Of a stretch of DNA of 64,000 nucleotides, positions 25,242-32,910 are shown one piece after another (position 1 is the stretch's first letter; every line of letters starts with the position of its first letter). The translations under genes were made by a program, and so were the position numbers. The stretch is from NCBI RefSeq assembly GCF_933208505.1, contig NZ_CAKOEU010000006.1. One strand, given 5' to 3'. The notes below the pieces were generated by a model. That model searched no databases and was not told the origin of the DNA. It saw only the letters and a list, made by a program, of their open reading frames with translations. This stretch comes from Convivina praedatoris (GTDB taxonomy: Bacteria > Bacillota > Bacilli > Lactobacillales > Lactobacillaceae).

Positions 25242-25469
25242 CTAGTAATAGTTCTTTATTGCCTGGTCAATTTCATCACGGTCGTATCGCTTACCAAAGT
25301 CAGTAACCTTGGCCTGTACTCGACCCGTTTTAATAAGGTGCCGTTTAAAGGTATCGACTGCACACCCTGAATATTCAGCCGCCTGTTTCAAGTTCAACCA
25401 CCTAGGCCAGCGTTGGGCTGCTAATAACGCCTCAAATTGTTCTGCTGTGCGTGCCATTGCTACGCTCAT
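25242..25469 (-). CDS. Excisionase-like helix-turn-helix protein
   Basis: A 75-residue protein with a winged helix of the MerR/AlpA/Xis type: WLNLKQAAEYSGCAVDTFKRHLIKTGRV (residues about 24-51), ending in a RYDRDEIDQAI wing. GGAGGT precedes the start. In satellites such a protein commonly directs excision with the integrase or activates early genes; which one applies is inferred, not shown. Confidence 0.65.
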   Translation of the reverse strand: MSVAMARTAEQFEALLAAQRWPRWLNLKQAAEYSGCAVDTFKRHLIKTGRVQAKVTDFGKRYDRDEIDQAIKNYY

Positions 25470-25471
25470 GC

Positions 25472-25792
25472 TTATACCTCCATTCCTTTTAATCGCTCTG
25501 GTTGTTTAATAGCTTTTGCTATCGCTATGAGTTGCTTATTCATGTCATTAATTGTCTGTGTAGGTGCCACAATGTTATAAAACGTTCCAAAGGGCACGCC
25601 ATGCAGGTAGTGTTCTTTTTGCATGTCCACTAACTTAGCTGGTTGTTGGTCTAAATACTGATCAAACTGATTAATCACATCCTGCCAAAATTCAGCATTT
25701 TCACGGCCATAGCGGTTACTCGTCACTGTATGAGCTAGCAGCATACGTGCTCGTCCAGTAAAGTAGGCCTTTAATAACTGTCGTGGTGTCAT
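25472..25792 (-). CDS. Hypothetical protein with LKAYFTG N-terminus (106 aa)
   Basis: A 106-residue helical protein of unknown function. Its first 28 residues (LLKAYFTGRARMLLAH...YGREN) resemble the beginning of the regulator at 32911-33321 (ILKAYFTGKMALAIKQ...HGHN), suggesting a shared N-terminal module, while the remainders differ. It ends in MEV three bases before the excisionase-like gene start, so they are in one operon. Confidence 0.55.
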   Translation of the reverse strand: MTPRQLLKAYFTGRARMLLAHTVTSNRYGRENAEFWQDVINQFDQYLDQQPAKLVDMQKEHYLHGVPFGTFYNIVAPTQTINDMNKQLIAIAKAIKQPERLKGMEV

Positions 25793-25818
25793 TTCATCCC
25801 CTTTTTAGTCTATTTTTA

Positions 25819-25969
25819 CCATTTCAAATGGCTTTAATACTTACTTTTTCCTGAGTAAGTATTCGCTAATACTGCGACACACAGTCGCAATATTCCGATT
25901 AGGTTTCGGCATTTCAAATGCCAAAACCCCATATATCAGCAATCTATTAGGTTTTGCGATTTGAAATCG
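25819..25969. repeat. Cluster of ATTTCAAAT-centred palindromes and hairpins
   Basis: The 186-base gap between two leftward genes has palindromes CCATTTCAAATGG (25819-25831), GGCATTTCAAATGCC (25908-25922, extended to 25902-25928 with one mismatch) and CGATTTGAAATCG (25957-25969). It also holds hairpins AATACTTACT/AGTAAGTATT and TGCGAC/GTCGCA. A fourth family member, a perfect 23-bp palindrome, lies inside the next gene at 26424-26446. The outer bases change in pairs, so the symmetry is kept. Confidence 0.7.
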
Positions 25970-25978
25970 TTAAATTAT

Positions 25979-26617
25979 CTAAAAGTCTGCTAGTAACTGA
26001 CGCTTAATATCCTGGTACTCTTTGCCATCTTGGATATATAAAGCGATGTGCTGCTTAACTCGTTCTAGGCGTTGACTCTGAACACTATCCAAGGCACTTT
26101 GTGGGTCATCCACCCCATAGGCATTTTTATATTGGGCTTGGGTCATGCCAGTAGTACAAGAGAATGCTAAGCGGTGATAATTACTGTAGGCGTGCTTATC
26201 GTCAGGTAGATATTCCTTAATCGTCTCAGCCAGCCCAATGTTTAGCAGGCGGTTTACTTGCCGTTCTACCCTGCGTTTATCAAGTTCTTGCTTCATTTCA
26301 TAAAAGGCATTTACCAAAGCGTCTTTAAAGTCCAACACCTTATCAGTATTTCGTAAGTAAGTGATTAGCACCGTTGCTTGTCGCTCGTTATAATGCCAAA
26401 TTTTGGAAGATCGTTGCTTACTTAAAACGGATTTCAAATCCGTTTTATCTTTTACTTTTTCTAATGAGTAATGCAATTTACCAAACTTCTTTAACCGCTC
26501 CTTGTGTGTTCTTGTTAGTCGGTTGATACTTTCGATATCTACCCCACTAAAATCAGAGATAACCTTTGCTGTCGTAAAGGGCTCTTTTGTTAGCCCGTGA
26601 TAATAAACTAGTTCCAT
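25979..26617 (-). CDS. Rha-family phage regulatory protein
   Basis: The 212-residue protein matches the Rha layout: an N-terminal DNA-binding-like domain (MELVYYHGLTKEPFTTAKVI ... YNERQATVLITYLRNTDKVLDFKDALVNAFYEM, residues to about 110) and a C-terminal helical domain. Rha proteins are phage or satellite regulators acting in early development, often interfering with host or helper control. It carries a perfect 23-bp palindrome in its own coding sequence (26424-26446) of the same family as those just downstream, suggesting autoregulation or RNA structure. Confidence 0.75.
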   Translation of the reverse strand: MELVYYHGLTKEPFTTAKVISDFSGVDIESINRLTRTHKERLKKFGKLHYSLEKVKDKTDLKSVLSKQRSSKIWHYNERQATVLITYLRNTDKVLDFKDALVNAFYEMKQELDKRRVERQVNRLLNIGLAETIKEYLPDDKHAYSNYHRLAFSCTTGMTQAQYKNAYGVDDPQSALDSVQSQRLERVKQHIALYIQDGKEYQDIKRQLLADF

Positions 26618-26627
26618 GTTTTTTCCC

Positions 26628-26825
26628 CTATACCTTCTCTGCTAGTAGCCAATCATTCAGCTTGTCAAATGTCCGCTCTTGGGCTGTATCTACTTTTCTG
26701 TTGATGATGCGTGAGATTGTCACGCTGTTCACGCCTGTTTGTTCTGCTAACTGCCCAAAGTTAAGCCGCTCTCGTGCTTGCTTAATTGTTAGGGCGTCAA
26801 CAAAGTTCTCCGTCAATGCTTTCAT
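26628..26825 (-). CDS. Small Xre-type helix-turn-helix regulator (Cro-like)
   Basis: A 65-residue protein, nearly all helix-turn-helix: LNFGQLAEQTGVNSVTISRIINRK (about residues 21-44). It is divergent from the larger repressor gene at 26973, across 147 bases containing repeated TTTTGCAT motifs. This is the Cro/Str-like side of a lysis-lysogeny-type switch. AAGGAGTC is the ribosome site. Confidence 0.75.
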   Translation of the reverse strand: MKALTENFVDALTIKQARERLNFGQLAEQTGVNSVTISRIINRKVDTAQERTFDKLNDWLLAEKV

Positions 26826-26845
26826 TTCAAAGACTCCTTATTCAC

Positions 26846-26923
26846 TTTTTTGCATATCAGCAATTAAATTATAATATGCATTATTTTGCATTGTCAAGGA
26901 TAATGATTACATTTTTTTGCATA
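26846..26923. promoter_or_regulatory. Operator region of the element's genetic switch
   Basis: TTTTGCAT occurs three times in the same orientation (26849, 26884 and 26915), the first and last as TTTTTTGCATA. A TATGCATTA core lies at 26876. Between divergent regulators, these are likely repressor or Cro operators. Confidence 0.6.
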
Positions 26924-26972
26924 GATGTTATTATTTATATGTTAATGAGAACTGATTGGTCGTATATGTAAA

Positions 26973-27638
26973 ATGAAAAATAATAGAATAAAAGAGCTCA
27001 GACTTGGTCAGGGATTGAGTCTAGTTCAGTTATCTAAAGCTATAGGCGTGTCCCAACCCAATCTATCCAGATATGAAACCGGATATATTAAGCATGGAAA
27101 AAAAGAAGTGTGGGAAAGATTAGCAAAATTTTTTAATGTTTCGGTGCCCTATATACAAGGGGCTGATAAAGAAGTATCAGAGCGATTAGATAAAGCAATG
27201 GAATCTGTTTTGAAAACAATGGCTCCTGCTCAAGAAGTAGCAAATCATATTGAGATGGTAACTAAACCCATTATTGAATCAATGAAACCAGCTCAGGCCG
27301 CAATGCAGAACATCCAAAATATGATTAGCTTTAGTACTAGCAATCCTTTTAAGGAGTCAGTACAGCAAGAGTTACCAATAATTGCTCAAAAAATACAGGC
27401 TGATACGCTGGAATGGAATCAATACGCCTTCTTAGCTGCAACGTTACAACTCACTTTGTCAAACAATGAAGATATTATGTATGATCTCGTTTTTTTAAGC
27501 TCCATGATAAATATCGTAAATAAAAATCATTCTTTTGATGACCAAAATGATAAGCAAGAGTTAATTGATATATTTACAAATTTATTAGATAAATTAGATA
27601 AACAAAACGATGATAATAAAGACGATTCCAATAAGTAA
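26973..27638 (+). CDS. Xre-type repressor (cI/Stl-like) of the element
   Basis: The 221-residue protein has an N-terminal helix-turn-helix (LRLGQGLSLVQLSKAIGVSQPNLSRYETGY, residues about 8-37) and a long helical C-terminal region (KAMESVLKTMAPAQEVANH...). It lacks the LexA-like autocleavage serine-lysine signature, so induction by RecA cleavage is unlikely. A satellite Stl-type repressor released by a helper-phage protein would fit. No ribosome site is visible before the start (GTATATGTAAA-ATG), so translation may be weak or leaderless. Confidence 0.75.
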   Translation: MKNNRIKELRLGQGLSLVQLSKAIGVSQPNLSRYETGYIKHGKKEVWERLAKFFNVSVPYIQGADKEVSERLDKAMESVLKTMAPAQEVANHIEMVTKPIIESMKPAQAAMQNIQNMISFSTSNPFKESVQQELPIIAQKIQADTLEWNQYAFLAATLQLTLSNNEDIMYDLVFLSSMINIVNKNHSFDDQNDKQELIDIFTNLLDKLDKQNDDNKDDSNK

Positions 27639-27899
27639 ATAACATTAAAAATGTTTCACCAAAATTCAACTAAATCCAACTATCTAATTAAGCAGCTTAT
27701 ACAGCCCGTAGACACTGATATATAAGCATTAAGTAGAACATTTATCATATTGAATTAGCTTTAATTAAGTTTAATTTTGGGGGCTTTTATAGAAGCCTAA
27801 ATAAATTGTCAAACAGATAAATAACCAAACAAAAAACCGCCCCCAATGAGGACGGTAGCAGTAAGAATGTAAACAACAATGGGGATGAGGAGTAAGTAC

Positions 27900-28028
27900 A
27901 TGAAAAACAAACAACATAACAACGACTACCAACCGCCAACAGACGCCCTTTATAGAAAGCCATGGTTTATCGCCCTAGGCGTTATTGCCGTGCTGTCTAT
28001 GATTGGTTACATTGCCTTTCTAGGTTAA
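27900..28028 (+). CDS. Small membrane protein (42 aa) of the element
   Basis: A 43-codon frame behind GATGAGGAG. The N-terminus is hydrophilic (MKNKQHNNDYQPPTDALYRK) and is followed by one membrane helix (FIALGVIAVLSMIGYIAFLG). No family is recognised. It is the first of several rightward cargo genes after the repressor; a weak hairpin (CCGCCC...GGACGG) precedes it at 27836-27856. Confidence 0.55.
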   Translation: MKNKQHNNDYQPPTDALYRKPWFIALGVIAVLSMIGYIAFLG

Positions 28029-28155
28029 GAATGGCTATACAAGGTGATGAATAGCAACTTGTCATAACTTGACACTGTTTAACTCTAAACCTGGGAAAAC
28101 ATGAAAATTTTACGGCCTAAAAATCTAATAAAGCCTAATAAGAAAGGGCCACACC

Positions 28156-28632
28156 ATGAAACACAAGCGCACTATTATAGTCTCAATAATCGTTATTACT
28201 GCCCTAGTAGTTGGTTTTACTATCTTTGCTACTTGCAACCATAAGCACACGACTAGCAAGCACGAGACAAGCCACAAGAGCAGTAAAGTAAGTAACTCTA
28301 ACTCTTCTATTTCATCTAGTATGGCCTCAAGCTCTAGCCAAGTATCCAGCATTCAAGCGCAAGCTACTAGCCAACAAGTGGTACAGCAACCACAAAGCCA
28401 AGATACAGAACAGCAACCTGTAACACAAATACAACAGGACACAGCCAACTATCAGCAACTCGATCCAGCTCAATCCAGTAGCACACCTAATTATCTAAAG
28501 TCTGGGGATGATGACTGGGTAAAAGGTCAACGAGAATGGGCTAAGGCGCACGGGTATGATAACAACGGCAACAAGGTAAGCGGTCAAGATGGTGCTAACC
28601 AGTCCAGCGCTACCAACCAACAAGAAAGCTGA
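28156..28632 (+). CDS. Membrane-anchored, Ser/Gln-rich surface protein
   Basis: The 158-residue protein has an N-terminal hydrophobic segment (IIVSIIVITALVVGFTIFATC), a long low-complexity linker rich in S, Q and T, and a short C-terminal module (DDDWVKGQREWAKAHGYDNNGN). FATC resembles a lipobox loosely, so it may be a lipoprotein or a signal-anchored protein. The function is unknown. Such short surface proteins are frequent cargo of phage-related elements in lactic acid bacteria. Confidence 0.6.
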   Translation: MKHKRTIIVSIIVITALVVGFTIFATCNHKHTTSKHETSHKSSKVSNSNSSISSSMASSSSQVSSIQAQATSQQVVQQPQSQDTEQQPVTQIQQDTANYQQLDPAQSSSTPNYLKSGDDDWVKGQREWAKAHGYDNNGNKVSGQDGANQSSATNQQES

Positions 28633-28661
28633 ATAACCACACAGAAAGGAAACTTAAAGCT

Positions 28662-28727
28662 ATGGGAGATGCCTGTAATATCTGCCAATGTGGCTATATA
28701 CACCCACTTATCTATCAAGTACTTTAG
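28662..28727 (+). CDS. Possible cysteine-containing peptide (21 aa)
   Basis: A 22-codon frame, MGDACNICQCGYIHPLIYQVL, after AAAGGAAA with long spacing. The CNICQC motif suggests metal binding next to a CadD-type transporter gene, but the frame may be fortuitous. Confidence 0.25.
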   Translation: MGDACNICQCGYIHPLIYQVL

Positions 28728-28768
28728 TATTTTGGCAACGTTACAAGCTAAAGTATTGGAGTAAATAA

Positions 28769-29347
28769 ATGGTGAATTTTCCACTAATCACAATGTTGTA
28801 TCTAGGTGTAAACCTTGATTTTATGCTTATTTTATTGATGCTATTGAACACATATAAGTTTAAAAATGTGCTTATTGGCTACCTGTCTGGCATGTTGCTA
28901 GTCTTCTTGATAAGTGTGGTAGCTGGTCAAGCTATTCAGTCCTTAATACCTGAGTGGTGTATTGGTTTCTTGGGTCTTATCCCTATTATCATGGCCATCA
29001 AGGGAGAAGGAGACAACGAGGAGCAACATAAAAGCACCACTAAAGAAGTTATGAGCGTGCTACTAATCTATCTAACAAGCTGCGGAGCCGATAATATAGC
29101 AGTATATGTCCCAGTGTTGGCTACTATCCCAGCCCAATCTATCGCATTAATTGCACTATACTTCGTTGTATTGACAATTATTATATTAATCGCTATCAAC
29201 TTTATAAAAGAGTATGCACCAGTTAAGAAGATGCTAAATAGATGGGGTGAGCCACTAACCCGCTTGATCTACTTTGCTATTGGTCTATTCGTAATGATTG
29301 ATACAGGCTTGTTTACAGAACTATTTAAGCTATTACATCTACAATAA
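28769..29347 (+). CDS. cadD: CadD-family cadmium/cation resistance transporter
   Basis: The 192-residue protein has five to six membrane segments and the CadD layout: an opening YLGVNLDFMLILLMLL with a membrane aspartate, FLGLIPIIMAIKG, an acidic loop, SCGADNIAVYVPVLAT and a last helix LIYFAIGLFVMIDTG. CadD proteins give cadmium resistance or export quaternary amines. No ArsR/CadC-type regulator is adjacent, so expression may be constitutive. TTGGAG precedes the start and a terminator follows. It is likely fitness cargo of the element. Confidence 0.8.
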   Translation: MVNFPLITMLYLGVNLDFMLILLMLLNTYKFKNVLIGYLSGMLLVFLISVVAGQAIQSLIPEWCIGFLGLIPIIMAIKGEGDNEEQHKSTTKEVMSVLLIYLTSCGADNIAVYVPVLATIPAQSIALIALYFVVLTIIILIAINFIKEYAPVKKMLNRWGEPLTRLIYFAIGLFVMIDTGLFTELFKLLHLQ

Positions 29348-29349
29348 AT

Positions 29350-29384
29350 AAAAAAAGAGGCCAACCATCTAGGTAGCCTTTTTA
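29350..29384 (+). terminator. Terminator after cadD
   Basis: An imperfect GGC..ACC / GGT..GCC stem between A-run and T-run flanks. Confidence 0.55.
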
Positions 29385-29393
29385 TTTTGCTGA

Positions 29394-29942
29394 CTATGCT
29401 GTGTATATGCGTCCTTGTGCCTTGTCTAACTGCTTAGCTATCTCATTTCCGTGTTGCTTTCTTAAACGCTTGTATACGCCTAATATCGTGCTTAATTCAT
29501 CTATAAGCTGGTGGACTTTGCCAAGCTTACGCTCGTACGTTGTCCAGTGCATCCCCTTTGGCTTTGAAACATTGATATAGCCTATATAGTTAGGTGGTAA
29601 TATATTGCACTCTACTGGGTTAATGGCTCTTAATTGCTTATTGAGTTGAATATCTAGCGCCAATGCCTTACAGATAATATCCCTATTCGCCTTATTATCT
29701 TGGTAAGTATAGTAAAGGTTGCCACATTGCCGACAAGTCACACTGTGACTCACATAATACAATGCCGTTCTCCTTTGCTGACAAACTGGGCATACTAGCC
29801 AATGCCGTACACCGCCATAATTTGGGGATGTGGTGGCTATAGCTATGCTTTTATCGTGCCATGTTACACTGCTAGGCTGATAATACTTAGACAGCTCTAA
29901 ACGCTTTATATTCAACTTTGGATAGTCTTCAATCAGTTTCAT
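29394..29942 (-). CDS. Zinc-ribbon protein of the element, unrecognised
   Basis: The 182-residue protein carries a four-cysteine zinc ribbon, CPVCQQR ... CRQCGNLYYTYQ (residues about 52-79), and a basic C-terminal helix (GVYKRLRKQHGNEIAKQLDK). A DNA- or RNA-binding role is likely but no family is recognised. It is read leftward, convergent with cadD, and its upstream region holds repeated GTTGCA motifs. Confidence 0.6.
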   Translation of the reverse strand: MKLIEDYPKLNIKRLELSKYYQPSSVTWHDKSIAIATTSPNYGGVRHWLVCPVCQQRRTALYYVSHSVTCRQCGNLYYTYQDNKANRDIICKALALDIQLNKQLRAINPVECNILPPNYIGYINVSKPKGMHWTTYERKLGKVHQLIDELSTILGVYKRLRKQHGNEIAKQLDKAQGRIYTA

Positions 29943-29976
29943 AATGTCTCAATCATTAAGCAAATTTTGTAACCCT

Positions 29977-30084
29977 GTTGCACACTTTTTAAAGTTGTAC
30001 CGCTTGATATCGTTATTATATCAACGTTTATGACTATTGCATTTTTTGCAACCGTTGCACACAAAGTTGCAACCTTTTCGCAAC
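29977..30084. repeat. GTTGCA repeats upstream of the zinc-ribbon gene
   Basis: GTTGCACAC at 29977-29985 and 30054-30062, GTTGCAAC at 30066-30073, plus TTGCAACC near 30045 and CGCAACC near 30079. They lie in the only sizeable gap before the zinc-ribbon gene and could be operators. Confidence 0.45.
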
Positions 30085-30138
30085 CATCAGCAAGCTACCT
30101 CATCCCCCTTCTGCCAGATAATCTGGTTTAAACACAAA

Positions 30139-30175
30139 CAAAAAGACCCCGCGAGCTGAACTCATGAGGTCTTTT
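30139..30175 (-). terminator. Terminator of the Panacea/membrane-protein operon
   Basis: Minus-strand stem AAAAAGACCTC..GAG / CTC..GGGGTCTTTTT with a T-run. It overlaps the 3' end of the membrane-protein gene. Confidence 0.8.
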
Positions 30176-31091
30176 TATTTTTTGAAAATAACGTATTCCA
30201 AGTAAAACAAAAAATAATAACTATCGATATACTACCCAAAATACCTCCTGCTAAATACCAGCAACTATTTAAGGGCACAATTTGATAAGCATTGAAAAAA
30301 TCAATCGCATTCTTACCCTTTTCATCCTTTACCCATGCACTATAAAGCGTAAACCGACTAAATGAACTCATGGTTATCCCTAATATAAAGACTAGAAGGC
30401 AACCCACCAAGCTCACAAAAAATATGGGATATCTCTCCGCAAACTTGTGCGAGCAATCAACCGTATTGTTACACCCGCATGCTAAAAGCCTCTTCCCCGT
30501 TAGCATACCAATAGAATGAATTAACAAAAAAATTAGCGTAACTAACATAAAACCAAGTAAAGAACCAAAAATAAATGTTTTATTTAGTCCATTAGATACA
30601 GACGATGTCACAACACTGCTAAGTTCGTTAAATCCGCCAAACAAACCAAATATGAGAGCTGAAAAAATCCCTAAAATGGCAATAAAATCACCATAAATTC
30701 TTGCCTTTGTATCCCGTATTTCAGATAGCGCATTTCTACGTTCCTGTAGATTACCTAAAATAAACTCTCTCTGTTCAATCGAAAGATCTATATGTGATAA
30801 GAATTTAAGAATAACTTTATTGGTTTCACTGCTTATCTCCTCATCATCTAGTCCAAGAAGCTCTGATAGATGTTGACTATTATTTTTTAAAGTCGTTATT
30901 TGGCCTTCATCTAACCTATATACTTTTTTCGCAATTAAAACTGTTTCACAACGAAACGATTCTGGTGAATCATTAGTATTTGTAATTAATTCTTTAAAAG
31001 AACTACCCTTTACTTCGTCAGAAAACATTTTAATTAATATACTTTCAGGTACGGTTCCTGAAATGTTATCTGTTAAGCTATTACTAGCCAT
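30162..31091 (-). CDS. Four-helix membrane protein, putative toxin/effector partner of the Panacea protein
   Basis: About 309 residues. The start is taken at 31091, where ATG overlaps the upstream stop (TAATG); an in-frame ATG at 31106 is possible. A cytoplasmic N-terminal region of about 150 residues is helical and charged. Four membrane helices follow (around FIAILGIFSALIFGLFG, IFGSLLGFMLVTLIFLL, FFVSLVGCLLVFILGI and LAGGILGSISIVIIFCF), with a cysteine-rich loop CGCNNTVDC between helices 2 and 3. I know no characterised family. One-base coupling to a Panacea-type gene suggests a toxin or defence effector that acts on the membrane. Confidence 0.7.
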   Translation of the reverse strand: MASNSLTDNISGTVPESILIKMFSDEVKGSSFKELITNTNDSPESFRCETVLIAKKVYRLDEGQITTLKNNSQHLSELLGLDDEEISSETNKVILKFLSHIDLSIEQREFILGNLQERRNALSEIRDTKARIYGDFIAILGIFSALIFGLFGGFNELSSVVTSSVSNGLNKTFIFGSLLGFMLVTLIFLLIHSIGMLTGKRLLACGCNNTVDCSHKFAERYPIFFVSLVGCLLVFILGITMSSFSRFTLYSAWVKDEKGKNAIDFFNAYQIVPLNSCWYLAGGILGSISIVIIFCFTWNTLFSKNKKTS

Positions 31092-31609
31092 TACTTTGGC
31101 TTCCATATTTGTTGCAATTCATTATTAATGAAATAGTCTCGGATATCATTATTGTCATATTTAGGAGCAGAATATTTTTCGATAGCATCTTGGTAATCTA
31201 ACCACAAGGGCTCCTCATGCGTTAAATTTACTAACTGAAATGCTTTAAAGTTATTTAAGACATCAAACATTTGCTTAATACGTTGACGATCATCTTTATG
31301 AATTATATCTTCACTGAACGGTTCAGTTTTAAAACTAAACGGATCATTCTCTGAATAGGAAACTTTAGGCACTGGGGCTTTTATTGACATAGCACCGTAA
31401 GACTTAAATATGGCATATATACTTTCAATAACAGGCCCGTACGCCCACCTTGAAAACTGATCATCGATTAATGGCTGATTGCTTTCTACCAAGTATGCAG
31501 CATTTAAAAAATACATAATTTTTTGTAATTTTAAGTTAGTCACTGGGGCTTTGGCATCAATTCCCAATGAAACAATAAAATTAGCTATATCAATGGACTT
31601 GTATGTCAT
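31091..31609 (-). CDS. Panacea/SocA-like (DUF4065) protein, putative antitoxin
   Basis: The 172-residue protein opens IANFIVSLGIDAKAPVTNLKLQKIMYFLNAAYL and continues SRWAYGPVIESIYAIFKSYG, the typical signature of the Panacea/DUF4065 domain found in SocA, phage GepA and many antitoxins. Panacea proteins neutralise diverse toxins encoded next door, by established work on this domain. Here the partner is the membrane protein whose start overlaps this stop. An excellent ribosome site (AGGAGGG) precedes the start. The pair sits near the right end of the element, a common cargo location. Confidence 0.82.
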   Translation of the reverse strand: MTYKSIDIANFIVSLGIDAKAPVTNLKLQKIMYFLNAAYLVESNQPLIDDQFSRWAYGPVIESIYAIFKSYGAMSIKAPVPKVSYSENDPFSFKTEPFSEDIIHKDDRQRIKQMFDVLNNFKAFQLVNLTHEEPLWLDYQDAIEKYSAPKYDNNDIRDYFINNELQQIWKPK

Positions 31610-32910
31610 TATCTATCCCTCCTAACTAAAATGTTTCTTACTTACTTATTCTACTTAAAAGTAGACCTTTTTCATAGTGCCAAATTCCTGGGACTGTCCA
31701 AAACGGACACCCTTTACATGAGGCCTTGTTTTGAGGCGTCACCTTAAACATATTCGCCACTTCTGACGAAAGTTACTCTAATGCCCTTAACCTACTGCAC
31801 TAATTCAGTGCGTCAGGTTACTTATGCTAAGGTCGTAAATCACGACCTTAGGTTATTAATTTATATAGTCCGTTGGTGTTCCTAAGGGGATGGTAAAATG
31901 CCACCCCCTTTTATTGATACCTAAAAATAATTTATCTATTATCGCCACTTTTGGCGCCGTATTTTTGCCACTTCTGTCGAAAACACTACACCGTTGCCAG
32001 ATATAGCAATGCTTCCCAACAATGCAGCAAATATCATCACGGTCTAAGTTCAACTTAGGGAGTGGTGATTTGCCACCCCCCTGCACCTACTTAATGTTAG
32101 GACAGATAGGACTTTCTTGTACCCTGACTCTATAGCTCACAGTAGCAGGTCTGAAATGGTAATTTGACACCCCAGCCTAAAAGTCACACCTTATTTTTCT
32201 TTTAGTCAATCGTGGGGCATATTTATACCCACTTTTGGGCACAGCACTCTCGTTTGTTTCTAAGTTGTCCAGTTTAGGACAACATCCCCTAAAACACCGA
32301 TAATGTTCCCACGAGAACAGCAAAAACAGCTACTAACGCCTATATATCAATGGTTTAAGTGCCGTCAACTTATTATTTTTTTAGAATATGGCTACTTACT
32401 CTAAAATGCGCACGCTTTTAGTCCAATAACGGCTAAACTATTGCTATCACTGGCTTTATAGCTGTTCCAAATAGCTAGAATGCACTCAATAATCGCCCTA
32501 TTTAGCGCCTTTTTCTGCCAAAAATGGCAAAAACACAAATCGCTTAACACTGGGATTTGTCAGGGGTACCCCCCCTACCTAAAATTTTCAAAAATTGAAC
32601 TTTTTTATAAGACGACGATATGTGAGCGCTCTCTCGTTCAGACAAACGGGGGCGGGGGTATCTAGCTTTTTATGTCCTCATTCGTACAAAATACACCACT
32701 GCAAAATAAAAACGCTTAAATCGCCTTATATGCGTTCAAACGTCAGCAAATTTACTACTTTTTACTACATGGTTACTACCTCATAAAACCTCAAATAGCT
32801 CTAGGTTATTGGGTCAATTCGTTTCATGCTTTATAAGGTTCTTATCCTAAAACTGTGACAGGTTTTGACAGGCTCTAGTCATCAAAATAATGTTAGGTTT
32901 TGTCAGGTCC
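31610..32910. other. 1.3-kb gene-free, hairpin-rich region of the element
   Basis: I find no credible gene: no frame has a good ribosome site and open frames are short and compositionally odd. The first 650 bases are packed with perfect small hairpins: TGTCC/GGACA (31696-31708), GCACT/AGTGC (31797-31811), CTAAGGTCGT/ACGACCTTAG (31827-31851), CGCCA/TGGCG (31942-31955), CTAAGTT/AACTTAG (32044-32058), CCCA/TGGG (32228-32239) and GTTGTCC/GGACAAC (32265-32283). Motifs GGTRATTTGCCACCCC (31893, 32063, 32156) and CCACTTYTG recur. Further right, TGACAGG repeats occur near 32855-32875. A structured RNA, a single-strand origin or a packaging site are options. Confidence 0.55.

Noticed and set aside
25793..25978. 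Possible CRISPR-like array because of repeated ATTTCAAAT
   Set aside because: Spacing is irregular, the repeats are short palindromes with changing flanks, and no cas genes are present.
20332..30031. 16-bp match TTATATCAACGTTTAT at 20332-20347 and 30016-30031, considered as a second att pair
   Set aside because: It is AT-rich, a match of this length is not surprising in 64 kb, and the tRNA-based 16-bp repeat explains the element ends better.
31856..32086. 76-codon open frame on the minus strand in the gene-free zone of the element
   Set aside because: No ribosome site, unusual composition, and it runs across several hairpins and repeated boxes; better explained as chance in a structured region.
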